From: Priapulus caudatus
Lineage: Eukaryota > Priapulida > Priapulimorpha > Priapulimorphida > Priapulidae
Length of the DNA stretch: 41,671 nucleotides
Direction: 5' to 3'
NCBI RefSeq assembly: GCF_000485595.1
Contig: NW_014577236.1
Location: 365,547 to 407,217 of the forward strand
Shown here: piece after piece, positions 1 to 9,375 of the stretch
Numbering within the stretch: position 1 is the first letter of the stretch
Layout: each line of letters starts with the position of its first letter
The notes under the pieces: model-generated
What the model was told of the DNA's origin: nothing
The model's input: the letters and a program-made list of their open reading frames with translations, nothing else
Database searches by the model: none
Translations under genes and position numbers: made by a program

Positions 1-226
1 AACAAACGTTTGTTGTAATCTTAGGACTACTAATTCGTTTAACAGTACTTGTTCTCTCGCGATTAAAATCTGCTGAGTAACCCTCCATGGGGGCCGCCAT
101 CTTTGATCGAGCGAGCGCACAAGCGAGCGCACAGCGAGCGCTCGTGTGTCGTTCAGGAGGCGCTGCGTTCGTTCATCGAGCGTTCGCATCGAGCGCTCGC
201 TCTCCTGAACACGCCTCTGGGTAGAT
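1..226. other. Unassigned GC-rich start with CGAGCG repeats
   Basis: No convincing coding frame. The stretch from about 105 to 205 is rich in GAGCGAGCG-type words. A 9-bp inverted pair, GTTCAGGAG near 151 and CTCCTGAAC near 200, brackets a CG-rich loop. It may belong to the repeat that continues into the inverted-repeat element downstream, but I cannot show an end to it. Confidence 0.3.
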
Positions 227-717
227 ATATGTTTCCATGACACGGACTGATCGCGTGATGTCAGTGTACGTCAGTGTGACGTCAGTGGCTATCCACCACC
301 ATAGACCAATCACGCACGCACATCCATGTATGCATATATAGCACATCCATAATGCATCAAACCAATAACGATGGATAGCCGCGCTCGTACGCCGACGGCC
401 GTTACTTTATTTTTTATGTTTATCAATTTAACTATTTTTTCCCAATTAACGCAAATATTTACATGATTTATTTACAATTTTACATTATTATTTTTTTAAA
501 TAAATAAAATTTATTAGTGTTAATTAAATGTAATTAGGGTTAGGGTTAGGGTTAGGGTTTTTGCATCATTCTTTGATATACGGAAAGTCTGATGCATGCG
601 CAACCACCAGCACCATCAGCAGGCTGTATGCGTACATGCATTCAACATCGGAGATAGCCGAGTTCGTGCGTGACGTACACTGACGTCACGCGATCAGTCA
701 GTGTCATAGAAACATAT
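227..717. mobile_element. Inverted-repeat (MITE or fold-back-like) element
   Basis: Positions 227-273 and 671-717 are reverse complements over 47 bases with about three mismatches by eye. They contain ATATGTTTC, GATCGCGTGA and GTCAGTGTACGTCA. They enclose about 400 bp of AT-rich non-coding DNA that includes four telomere-type units. Long terminal inverted repeats around a short non-coding core are usual for non-autonomous DNA transposons. I could not find a clear target-site duplication, so the superfamily is unknown and the outer limits may lie further out. Confidence 0.6.
534..557 (+). repeat. Interstitial telomere-type repeat (TTAGGG)4
   Basis: Four perfect TTAGGG units in tandem lie inside the inverted-repeat element, between AT-rich DNA and a TTTTTG stretch. 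TTAGGG is the ancestral animal telomere unit. The array is short and internal, so it is not a chromosome end. Capture during break repair or transposition is an inference. Confidence 0.85.
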
Positions 718-1148
718 GCCCACCGTATATCCGTACGTGGCTACGTGGATGCTTGGTGTCATATGCTTGCTGCCATACTTGCATCTAACTTGCTTGGTAT
801 TAATGTTTAGCTGCATACAGTTCAGTATTCAGTGAACATATCCGTTTACAGTTTGAACCCACACGTGGCCCGTTTTATAAAGTTTGTGCGCTTAATCCAC
901 AGCTAACTCCAATGTGTTGAGAGGAGGGAGACGGTCTAATTACGTCTGTAATGTAAATTCATTTTATATGTAATCACACGTGCTTGCATATAATTGCCAG
1001 AATAATGACTGTGCCAACAGCTCTAAATTCTCTACATAATCCATATGCTAATTTATTTTTTCTTTGATGCATCAGCCTCACATGGCATCTTTTTTCTTTC
1101 CCTACATATAGTACCGCGCGTGCGAATCTCCTACATAAATGGCCGGAT
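718..1148. other. Unassigned single-copy-looking DNA
   Basis: No open frame with protein-like composition, no repeat and no RNA-gene motif was recognised here. Confidence 0.3.
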
Positions 1149-1192
1149 CTGTCTGTCTGTCTGTCTATCTGTCTGTCTGTCTGTCCGTCTAT
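1149..1192 (+). repeat. (CTGT)n microsatellite
   Basis: About ten CTGT units with two interruptions. The Asp-Arg-Gln-Thr-rich minus-strand frame across it is a translation of the repeat. Confidence 0.85.
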
Positions 1193-1264
1193 CTTCTCGA
1201 GACCCGTAAGAGGTGACACCTATAGGACACCATATATATTCTGAATCAGCATGACGCGACGACC

Positions 1265-1593
1265 ATTTTAGGCCAAAAAAATTTGCACAAAAAGGGAAAA
1301 ATAAGAGAAAAAAAGAGAAAAAGAGATTTCATTTTTTTTGGAACTCCACTTTTTCGGTCCACTTTGTAGGTAAATATGATTTTTGGCCACTTTTTGGCTA
1401 AAAATTTGACAAAAAAAATATTTTTCAAACCCGAAAATGATGGATCCATCCGAAAGTACGGAATCGAATCTCAATTTCATACGCGGAACATAAAAATAGT
1501 AGCGCACTGCAACAGAAAAGTAAAGAGGAATCCTAGCGCAGCAGAAAAGAAAAGAAAAGTAAAAGAAAAGAAAAGAAAAGAAAAGGAACAAGA
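1265..1593. repeat. A-rich low-complexity tract with (AAAAG)n
   Basis: Long A/T runs (for example around 1310-1345 and 1395-1420) are followed by GAAAA/AAAAG repeats at about 1537-1586. Lys- and Phe-rich frames on both strands result from this composition. The tract ends directly at the Helitron-like coding fragment, so it may be an insertion point or a tail associated with it. Confidence 0.55.
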
Positions 1594-1959
1594 GCAGATG
1601 CTGTCAATGCCTGCATCAAGTCGTCCTACCTCTGGAGCAAGGTGAACCGCCACAGCCTGAAGACCAACATGAGGGTGCAGCTCAGCGGCGATGAAGAAGC
1701 TGGCCGCTTCTCTCAGCAACTGCTGGAGGTCGGCAATGGCGGACTCATCACCACAGCTGATGGCCAAGTCAGGCTGCCATTCGGCAAATCAGCGGCGGAC
1801 ATCACCCAGCTGATCACCAAAGTCTTCCCAAACCTTCACCTCCGCTACCAAGACCAAGACTGGCTGAGCGAGCGAGCCAACCTTGCTCCCAAGAATTTGG
1901 CCGTGGATGACATCAACGCCAAGCTGCTGGAGCAACTGCCTGGCGACCCAACGAGGTAG
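1594..1959 (+). pseudogene. Helitron-type Pif1-like helicase, C-terminal fragment
   Basis: About 121 uninterrupted codons resemble the C-terminal helicase part of Helitron Rep-helicase proteins. Landmarks are IKSSYLW, a KTNMRVQL stretch, GNGG, a VFPNL motif and WLSERANLAP followed by VDDINAKLLEQLPGD. The WLSERAxLAP and NxxVxxINxxLLxxLPG patterns are family hallmarks known to me. The intact protein has well over 1000 residues, and its Rep nuclease and Walker A/B parts are absent. A stop follows Asp-Pro-Thr-Arg, where intact proteins continue. The frame opens out of an AAAAG repeat upstream with no start codon of its own; the first in-frame ATG lies inside the domain. I read it as a relic of a rolling-circle transposon, not a host Pif1 gene. 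Confidence 0.8.
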
Positions 1960-2275
1960 ATGTGTGACGCAAGGGTATAGCAAGCATTACCTAATAAATA
2001 ATAAACACTTCTACTTATTACTTCTCACTTTGTGACCGGCATCCCCCCTTCCGTATCTCTCACTGAACGAGCGAAACTCCCCCCCCTTTTTCTGGGCGCT
2101 CGGGTGTTTGGCTGCCTCTGCCTCCTCGCGATCCTTGTGATCGAACTCGTAAAGGACAGGGAGTAACGGCCCTGTCAGGGTGAGCAGACACAACGGCAAC
2201 CGGACGTATACCACGGCCAATGGTAGTAGTCTGTTAGGTAGAGAGAATAGGTAAAGAGATAGCAAAACCGTTACA
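1960..2275 (+). mobile_element. Probable 3' part of a 5' LTR
   Basis: This non-coding DNA ends in CA at 2274-2275, directly upstream of a primer-binding-site-like sequence and then a gag-like frame, as expected at the end of a 5' LTR. The LTR start is not resolved. No matching 3' LTR is visible near 4900-5200, so the LTR call rests on position only. Confidence 0.4.
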
Positions 2276-2276
2276 C

Positions 2277-2294
2277 TGGTGCCGTGACCAGGAT
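2277..2294 (+). promoter_or_regulatory. Retrotransposon primer-binding site
   Basis: TGGTGCCGTGACCAGGAT starts with TGG, complementary to a tRNA CCA end, and lies one base after a terminal CA. This is the standard layout for priming of LTR-retrotransposon reverse transcription. The tRNA type was not determined. Confidence 0.6.
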
Positions 2295-2437
2295 TGCAAC
2301 GTAATGGCGAGATGATAAATGACACGCCAGACAGTCGGGGCCGAGATGAAGATGCAGGGCGTTGAATGAGACCAAACAGACACCATTTGTCCGCGCAGTA
2401 GTGGAAGGAGGAGAAAAGAAGATATGGTGTGTTAGAG

Positions 2438-3653
2438 ATGGAACACGAAGAGCGAAAACGAAAGTTGGCAGCCGGTCGTGTGCTGCTGGCGAAGTTTCAG
2501 AGGAGAGTGTTAGAGATGGGACACGAGGAGCGAAAACGAAAGTTGGCAGCCGGTCGTGAGCTGCTGGCGAAGTTTCAGAGGGCAAAGAAGAAAGGCAAGA
2601 AGCGTAAGGTGGTGACAGGCATGCGTGACGCGAAGGCAGTTTCGGATGCAGAGAGCGTCACGTCCACCACCTCCGCTCCCTCACGCCTGTATTATGAGAG
2701 CGATCAATCCTTGTCAAGTGCAGACGAATCGGCTGATGAGGTGGTGCCACACGGTGGCGGCGACCGTCGGAAGCCGACGCTGCACGACATGCAGGAGGTT
2801 CTCGAGGAGCACTGTCTTCTAGAGGAAGTGCTCAGCGGAAAGGACGTCTCCCTGAGCAGCTTCCAAGAAGAGCTGCACGAAAAAGAAGCTACTGTTTCTA
2901 GCCTAAAGGACGAGCTACTTAACCAGCTTCGAGGAGGTGCTGCATGAGAAGGAAGCCGCGCTGTCCTGCCTGCAGGAGGAGCTGCATGAGAAGGAAGCCT
3001 CGCTGTTCTGCCTGCAGGAGAAGCTGAGCGAGAAGGAAGCCGCGCTGTCCTGCCTGCAGGAGGAGCTGCATGAGAAGGGAGCCTCGCTGTCCTGCCTGCA
3101 GAAGAATCTGAGCGAGAAAGAAGCCTCGCTGTCCTGCCTGCAGAAGAATCTGAGCGAGAAAGAAGCTTCGCTGTCCTGCCTGCAGAAGAATCTGAGCGAG
3201 AAAGAAGCCTCGCTGTCCGGCCTGCAGAAGGAGCTGAGTGAGAAGGAAGCCTCGCTGTCCGGCCTGTAGAAGGATCTAAGTGAGAAGGAAGCCACTGTGA
3301 GCACGCTGGAGAGCCGCTTGAAGGAGAAGGATTTCTCCATCGTCGAGAGGGAGGCGGTGCTAGAGGGCACTGTAGCGAGACACGCCGAGGCGGCGAGGGA
3401 GCTGTCTCTGCTGCGAGAGGAAGCAGAGACCTCCGGGGAAGGCGAGCAAGGCAACCATCTCGTCGAGGCAGAGCAGGTAGAGCTCGACTTTATCAATGCC
3501 GAAGCGGTGACCCTCGAGACAGAACTGCTCAACTGGAAGAGACGCCGACGCCGCCCTGGTAGCGCGCGGGGTCGAGCTGGCGGCGGCGGCGGCAAAGCAC
3601 GCGCCGGCGGCAGAATACGTGGAGTTGGTGCGACGAGCCACGTGAGGGCGTAG
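2438..3653 (+). pseudogene. Broken gag-like coiled-coil protein of an LTR retrotransposon
   Basis: A coiled-coil reading frame broken in two places. Order: a basic N-terminal part with a tandem 26-residue duplication (HEERKRKLAAGR twice, 78 bp each, from about 2431 and 2509), a lysine-rich patch, a Ser/Thr-rich acidic stretch, then a heptad-rich region. From about 2860 to 3290 this becomes a 14-residue repeat of the type LSEKEASLSCLQKN (two heptads), present about ten times. The frame shifts near 2915-2937 and meets a TAG at 3267-3269, where neighbouring repeats have CAG. After the repeat come more coiled coil and an Arg/Gly-rich end. The first in-frame ATG is 2438; a stop lies at 2399. Database searches may label it golgin-like because of the coiled coil. 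Its place between a primer-binding site and an integrase remnant supports a gag role, which I infer. Confidence 0.6.
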
Positions 3654-4080
3654 TGGAGGATAGGCAGGAACCCGCTGAGGAGATAAGTGAGATGCCCGCC
3701 GACTAAGGAATGGTCCGCGCCGACGACATAACGTCGGAACAGTGCGTCGCGGAAATCCCAGCGGATCTACCTCCTCCACCCACAGCACAGTCAGAGATGA
3801 CGGGGATGCTGAAGCAGAGATGACGGGGATGCTGAGGCAGAGAGTACGAGGAGGCTGAGCCACGTGAGGACGTAGTGGAGGATAGGCAGGAATCCGCTGA
3901 GGAGACAAGCGAGATGCCCGCCGACCAAAGAATGGTCCACGCCGACGACATAACGTCGGAACAGTGCGTCGCGGAAATACCAGCGGATCTACCTCCTCCA
4001 CCCACAGCACAGCCTGAGATGACGGGGATGCTGAAGCAGAGATGACGGGGATACTGAGGCAGAGATGACGGGGATGCTGA
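3637..4080 (+). repeat. 222-bp tandem duplication with 23-bp minisatellite
   Basis: The segment beginning GCCACGTGAGG at 3637 repeats at 3859, a period of 222 bp, with few substitutions. Each copy ends in a 23-bp minisatellite containing GATGACGGGGATGCTGA: two units near 3796 and three near 4016. Because the two copies are still similar, the duplication is probably younger than the element. It lies exactly where protease, reverse transcriptase, RNase H and the integrase core would be expected, so it marks the site of the internal deletion. Confidence 0.8.
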
Positions 4081-4902
4081 GGCAGTGACATCCCGGCGTG
4101 CCCCAACGAGTACGTTGAGTGGGTACGCGGCGCCACCCGGGACGCCCATGAGCGAGCGAGGAAGAACCTCGGTCGTGCGGCCGAACGCCAGAAGCAAGGC
4201 TACGACAAGCGTGTCCAACCATCGCTCCTGACGACCTGGGTGTGGTACTTTTACCCGCCCGAAGATGTGAAGTTAGGCCGGCCTTGGACGGGCCCGTACC
4301 TCGTCGTGAAAGACGGGGGTTCGCTGAGATGGATCCAGGCGACGGAAGAGGGACCGACGAAGGGAAGGACGGTGCCCACGAGGGCGCCTCCCAGAAGGGG
4401 AAGCTGGACGAGGCCAACCGGGTTTTCCCCCGCCCAAACGGCGGACGCAGACGAGGAGGAAGGGCAGGAAACCGTGGAAGGAACAAGTGGGATTTCCGTC
4501 GACCGCTGGACGGCCGACACTGATGATGAAGAGTCAGGTCAAGGCAGCATGGAAGCTTCCACGGCCTTGCCACCTTTGCTCGCACCGCAGCAGTCAGAGA
4601 ATGACCGATGCCCACGAGCCTCGGCGGGAGGTGCCCGCAGAGAAAAGAGAGCCGTGGAAGACGGCGAGAAGACGATGGGCAGGATGGACCGTGAGTACCG
4701 GCAGCACGGATGGGCCAGTATGGGCGACCAGGAGACGCGACGGCGGCGACCGGCACGGCCGCCACAGTACTACGGGTTCCAACATCCGAGTGATAGAAAG
4801 GTAGAAGAAGAGATGAGAGTTTGCCAGACGTCTGACGGCAGGAGACGGCTGCAGCGATGGTCAGAAGATGACCAGACTGTTGCAGAAGGGGTTGCCGAGT
4901 AG
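4081..4902 (+). pseudogene. Ty3/gypsy-type integrase C-terminal part of pol
   Basis: An open frame of about 273 codons without its 5' portion. Residues from about 4105 match the last segment of a chromovirus or gypsy-type integrase: a helix-rich basic stretch (NEYVEWVRGATRDAHERAR), a QGYDKRV motif, then a beta-rich region with the typical WxYxP...KLGRPWTGPYLVV pattern (known family signature). The zinc-binding and DDE catalytic parts are missing upstream. After the integrase end, about 180 Glu/Arg/Ser-rich residues finish with an Arg-rich then Pro-Pro-Gln-Tyr-Tyr-Gly stretch, like known pol C-termini. It follows directly on the 222-bp duplication and belongs with the gag-like frame upstream. 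It cannot catalyse integration. Confidence 0.75.
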
Positions 4903-5188
4903 TCCCAGGAGGCGTTCTGCGCTTGGTGCAGAACAGGGAGCCGTGGAGGATGGGCTCACCGACAACGAACCGGGAAGGACAGCTGACAGCACTGACTGCC
5001 GGGCGGGGAATGCCAAGCTGATGAGAACCGTGAGCAGAAGGCGATCGGCGCAGAGAGAAAACCTTACCGAACGTGGGATTGGGTCATCCACGCGCAGGCG
5101 GCCCAGCCCACAGTTAACAAGGAGGCCGAGACAACCCCGCGACGATGATGGGCGGACGTTAATAACAAGGTTATATGTAGGTTCATGA
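4903..5188 (+). other. Possible continuation of retroelement 3' region
   Basis: An open frame of 106 codons (4868-5188) overlaps the end of the pol fragment. It is Arg/Ser/Thr-rich and not recognised. No polypurine tract or 3' LTR is evident, so the retroelement appears truncated here by the AACGTT-rich repeat that follows. Confidence 0.3.
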
Positions 5189-5500
5189 CAAACGTTTGCG
5201 AGAAACGTTTTTATTAACGATTATTTAACGTTTTTGGTATGGTTATAAATTGTTTCAATAAAAACGTCGGAAAAATGTTTTTAACGTTCGCCAAACGTTA
5301 ATACAGTAATAAGGTTATATGATGGTTACAAGATGTTTACAAACGCTTGCTCAAAACATTTTAATGTTTATCACTTGCATTTTGATATGGTTGCCAGTTG
5401 ATTCAATAAAACGCCAGCAACAAACGCTAGTCATTATATGCTTTACGTTTACCGTACGTCTTTAGTATAGTTATAAACTGGTTAGTTACAAACTTTATCA
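5165..5500. repeat. Degenerate tandem repeat rich in AACGTT
   Basis: Two to three diverged units share GGTTATATG (5169 and 5312) and a GGTATGGTTATAAA...TTCAATAAAA block (about 5236 and 5384, 148 bp apart; a weaker third near 5465). Palindromic words AAACGTTT and AACGTT occur throughout, and the same word sits at the very start of the window. It is AT-rich and non-coding, and looks like a transposon-derived or satellite repeat of unknown class. Confidence 0.55.
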
Positions 5501-5575
5501 TCAAACGTGTCGGTAGCCCCGTTAAAATTTCTGGTGGAGGATGAAATGTCATAAAAAATAAAAAACGAGATAAAT

Positions 5576-5628
5576 AAACAAACAAACAAATAAATAAATA
5601 AATGTGCGTGTGCGTGTGCGTGTGCGTG

Positions 5629-5659
<31 letters not shown>

Positions 5660-5665
5660 ATGCGT
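5576..5665 (+). repeat. (AAAC/AAAT)n then (GTGCGT)n microsatellite
   Basis: Consecutive AAAC and AAAT units change at about 5602 into GTGCGT and then GTGC units. The Arg-Val/Ala-Cys frame across it is repeat translation. Confidence 0.85.
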
Positions 5666-5869
5666 ACGTGTGTCTATGCTAAATACAGCAGAATTCAGTG
5701 ACGGTATTGCTTTTAATATGTCAAATATTGAAACTAATAATATTATTTTTTATAAATATCTTTTTTATTTGCTTTTAAAACACAGAGCATCAAAACTGCA
5801 TGATCTTTACTCAAGTGGAATTGCTTTTAATTAACATCTATCAGAAATAAAAATTCGCTCTCTCTGTCG

Positions 5870-5905
5870 CTATATATATATATATATTATATATCATATA
5901 TATAT
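5870..5905. repeat. (TA)n tract flanking a palindrome
   Basis: TA-rich tract preceded by CTCTCTCTG-type sequence. The same order (CT repeat, TA repeat, then the terminal motif of the palindrome) recurs near 34160-34257, so these tracts are probably part of one repeat family. Confidence 0.7.
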
Positions 5906-6674
5906 CAGGAGTAGATAATAGGGAAGGAGTGTGACATCAATAAACAAAAGAAATTCGTCATTTACTAGACTTAAAATACCTACGATTTACTACGGTAACT
6001 CATCCAACTGAGCTCAAATCGTACACAGTACATTCGCTAGCATCGTGCGAAATCGTTTCTCATATACACCGCCAATCCGAGATACAGACTAAAACGTTCG
6101 ACACGATTATCCATTCTTTGGCCATCAATCCAAGTCCATTGCCCGCCTCTATTCAAACAAAAGGCAGCTACTAACGCGCTATTGCTAACTCGGCGGGCAA
6201 TGTGGCTCGCTGGGAGATTTGAGCCCGATCAGCTGCTGCTGATTGCGGTTGGCGTGCGTGCGTGGGGGCATGCCAGGTATGTGCAGTGGGGGCTGCTGTA
6301 CGCCGGTATGTAGCTGTGTACCGGGTCAAAGGTTATCTCGCCGAGAATTGATGCCTAATTTCCCAGCGAACCACATGCCCGCCGAGTTAGCAATAGCGCG
6401 TTCGTAGCTGCCTTTTGTTTGAATAGAGGCGGGCAATGGACTTGGATTTATGGCCAAACAATGAATAATCGTATCGTACGTTTTAGTCTGTATCTCCGGA
6501 TTGCGGGTGTATATGAGGAAACGATTTCGCACGATGCTAGGCGAATGTACTGTGTATGATTTGAGCTCAAGTTGGATGATTTACGCCTAGTAAATCGTAG
6601 GTATTATAAGGCTAGTAAATGACGAATTTTCCTTGTTTATTGATGTCACACTCCTTCCCTATTATCTACTCCTG
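5906..6674. mobile_element. Fold-back element: 315-bp inverted arms around a 135-bp loop
   Basis: 5906-6220 and 6356-6674 are near-complete reverse complements, starting CAGGAGTAGATAATAG and ending with its complement. Landmarks on both arms include GGCCATCAATCCAAG-like, GGCGGGCAATG and GAGCTCAA words. Differences are scattered single substitutions and one-base indels. The loop at 6221-6355 is unique and non-coding. TA-rich DNA on both sides would suit a TA-type target site. A minus-strand frame of 68 codons in the right arm has no recognisable product. It is either a fold-back transposon or MITE, or an inverted-duplication artefact. Confidence 0.7.
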
Positions 6675-6784
6675 TTATATATTATACTCGCGAAATGGCC
6701 GCCTCCGGCTCCGTAGGGCCAGGTAACGGGCAGTAAGGGGTTTGAAGTAAGCTATTTTGGGGGACGCTAGAGCTAGGGCGTACA

Positions 6785-7260
6785 ATGGCGCAAGAGATAA
6801 ATATGGGGGATATCGTACAGATTATGGGACAGGCACTTAGTCCGGTGGTAAGGGAGATAAGAGATGAGATTGATACGACGAGAAATAAGGAAATTTACGG
6901 GAGATGCGAAGGCAGATAGCATAAAATTGAGAGAATATGAGAGACAGTTAGAGGGAATAGGCGCTGGGCTGGGGTCGAATGCAGACCTCCTAATGACTAC
7001 AGCAGGTTCGGCATATGATTTTTGGCATCCGGCAAACAAGGGAGAATGCGGGGACGTTAGTAGAATCCTTCATAGATGGATTGGCTAAGAAGGCGATTAG
7101 GAGGAAAATAATAGCGCAGAACCCCGGTACCCTACAAGCGGCAGCAAAAGTAGCAAGAGAAGAAGATAGACTGGACAGAGAGGTAGCGCTGAGGGAAAAA
7201 CAGGTCCCGATGGAGGTAAATAGCGCCACAGCAAGGGAAGGGGAAGGTCGATTAAAGTAG
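6785..7260 (+). pseudogene. Gag-like retrotransposon relic with two frameshifts
   Basis: The frame starts at ATG 6785 (MAQEINMGDIVQIMGQAL), moves to a second frame near 6890 (GDAKADSIKLREYERQLE, acidic and helical) and to a third near 7015, which reads on to a TAG at 7258-7260. The last part (ESFIDGLAKKAIRRKI, then PGTLQAAAKVAREED) follows the F..GL......R..I....P.TL..A...A pattern seen at the C-terminal end of many retrotransposon gag capsid domains. No zinc knuckle and no pol follow; a GA microsatellite starts at once. Confidence is moderate that this is gag and high that it is not intact. Confidence 0.5.
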
Positions 7261-7425
7261 AGAGAGAGTGTGAGCGCGTGTAATCGAGAGAGAGAGCGAG
7301 AGAGAGAGAGAGCGAGAGAGCGAGAGAGAGAGAGAGAGAGAGCGCGAGTATATGTATGTGAGAGAGAGAGAGAGAGAGAGAGGGAGAAAGAGCGAGAGCA
7401 AGAGAGAGTGGGAGAGAGGAAGGGC
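7261..7425 (+). repeat. (GA)n microsatellite
   Basis: GAGAGAGC-type repeat with several interruptions. The Arg-Glu frame on plus and Ser-Leu frame on minus are repeat translations. Confidence 0.9.
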
Positions 7426-8386
7426 AACAGACGTGTATCTCGAATTTCTTATCCTGTTATCAGGCGGCGATATTTTCTTTGATGTTTAAATGTGGATGAT
7501 TTCTATGCTGGGGTACCTACTAGTTTTCCATGCTGACGAAATCAAGGTGATAACTAACAGATCTCGATAAATTTTTAAACCAAGTAGCCAGCGTGTTGTA
7601 ACTGGTTTGTAACTTATATAGAGCTGATGGTACAGTTGTTTTCTGTTTGATAAAGCTTATTAGCAGTAGAATCTTGATTCCCAGCCAGGGAATGCCCAAC
7701 CCAATTAAATCACTTCGGTGTATCAGTTTTACGGCACCTCTGGTTTCTTCACTTCATTGACTGTGTTACGGCTACGAGTGTGTACTGATTCTTCAGGAGT
7801 TCTTGTTGAAATGTATTTACTTGTGAAGGTGAATAGGTGCAGTACGTTCATTCACTTTCTCATACCTCGGTCCCTCTATCCCTCACTAATATATATGCTA
7901 CTGTGGGGGTTAAGTGGCTGCATGAACGTCGGGATCCCCAAATTTATCATGAACAACTTTGCCTCATCAATGTTGAGTAACGGCAGTGTAGCCCGCTGTT
8001 TTTGCTAAGAATAGCATTGGTCACAACTAATGAACTTAAGGATACGTGACGTATTGGGGTCACCGGTTGAATAGGTGCCGACAGGCTAGAACACTGACAG
8101 TCAGTGAACGTACTCGCACAAATGCACCTACGGTTTTCTTCGTGATAAAAAATGTTGCCAGTTATTTCTAGACAGAGACTATCTGTAGTAATATGCGACT
8201 GTTTGCACATTTTTTTGTAGTGCAGCAGCAGGGAGGAGTGTTTTTGCTTTATATTGTATAATTTTATTAGTATGTTACTATGCAAGTTGGGTGTATTTCT
8301 TGTTGATATGCAAACCGTTGTCAAAATATTAGGTATTTTGAAATGATGAACATTAAAAGATAAGAAAATACGAATTGGCAACGTAC
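7426..8386. other. Unassigned mixed-composition DNA
   Basis: The longest frames (7718-8008 plus, 7947-8465 minus) lack recognisable domains and read like chance frames. I see no repeat, RNA gene or transposon end here. Confidence 0.3.
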
Positions 8387-8755
8387 ATGGACGATACGGG
8401 GAGCAAGAGAAGAAGAAAGGGACACGAGACGAAGATTTGATAGGCGGGCAAAACAGACCTATCAACCAAGCAATGGCGATGGAGAAGGGTCATCGGACGA
8501 TGAAACGCCGTTGAGAAACATACAACGTCGAAAGAGAGGAACGACGCCGGACGACGAACGGCGACGAACGACAGTGACGACGAAGAAACACGAGCGTCAC
8601 ATTACGATCCCGAGCAGAAAGGAAACTCGGATCAACACAACACGGCAGGAGTGAGAGAGACGCCACCGGAGACAGAGGCGATTGCACATGCTAGCGAATC
8701 AACTGGTCTCAGTCTGCAGCCGATCCTCGTGCACCAGCACGACCACGCCACGTAG
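8387..8755 (+). pseudogene. Decayed charged ORF, possibly a gag N-terminus
   Basis: Starts MDDTGSKRRRK at ATG 8387, then appears to shift frame near 8425 to a charged stretch (QTYQPSNGDGEGSSDDE) and again near 8560 to NDSDDEETRASHYDPEQK and a Thr/Glu/Ser-rich tail ending in TAG at 8753-8755. The highly charged, disordered composition across three frames resembles the N-terminal part of retrotransposon gag proteins, but no defining motif is present. It could also be a chance mosaic. Confidence 0.3.
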
Positions 8756-9375
8756 TGGCCGCAAATACAACGAACCTGCACTTTCAGAACAAGGATTAAC
8801 GAGTACCTTTAGGTATAAGGGGATGACGGGGTGCAAATCGAAAACCGAGAGTTCTGTTCATAGCACGCGGGTTTTGAGTAGCCACGAAGATGGGGCACGG
8901 CTCCAAATACCCCCTATAACTTTGTGGGTGAATGTGCGCGCGTCCTATAGCCGTCAAAAACGGAATTTAAACGTTTTCTGTCGAGACACGCCTACGGCAA
9001 CTGTCAATCACCGACACGTGCGCTTCTAGCACAGGCCAGCTCTGTTGCTGGGGAAATTCGCTGTCTGATTATTTTTACCCGTACTCGAAACCGGCCAGGC
9101 CGGCGCCGGCGGCTATGCCCCGTAGCAACGTGTACATAGTACACGTTTCAGACATAGTCTACGGAATCGAAGCCATTCTACCTGAAATTACATAAAGTTT
9201 TCCACACGGGATTCACACTGCAAGCCTCACAAGGCGACGGCAGTAGAGCGCATAGGTGAGGGCGGCGCTACGTGTGACTCGCAGCACCCCCCCACACATC
9301 TCGCTCGCTCGACCGTGTGTCATGCGCCGTCGCTTCCAAATCATACTAATGCAATTTTGGAACCATCTACGCTGA
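8756..9375. other. Unassigned DNA
   Basis: No recognisable coding or repeat content. A short GC-rich palindromic stretch (GGCCGGCGCCGGCGG-like) sits near 9100. Confidence 0.3.

Noticed and set aside
2438-3653. Host golgin or myosin-like gene
   Set aside because: Its position between a primer-binding site and an integrase remnant, the lack of introns, and two lesions fit a retroelement relic better.
3360-4765. 258-codon minus-strand frames opposite the retroelement
   Set aside because: Shadows of the coiled-coil gag-like frame, the 222-bp repeat and the integrase segment; they have no recognisable motif.
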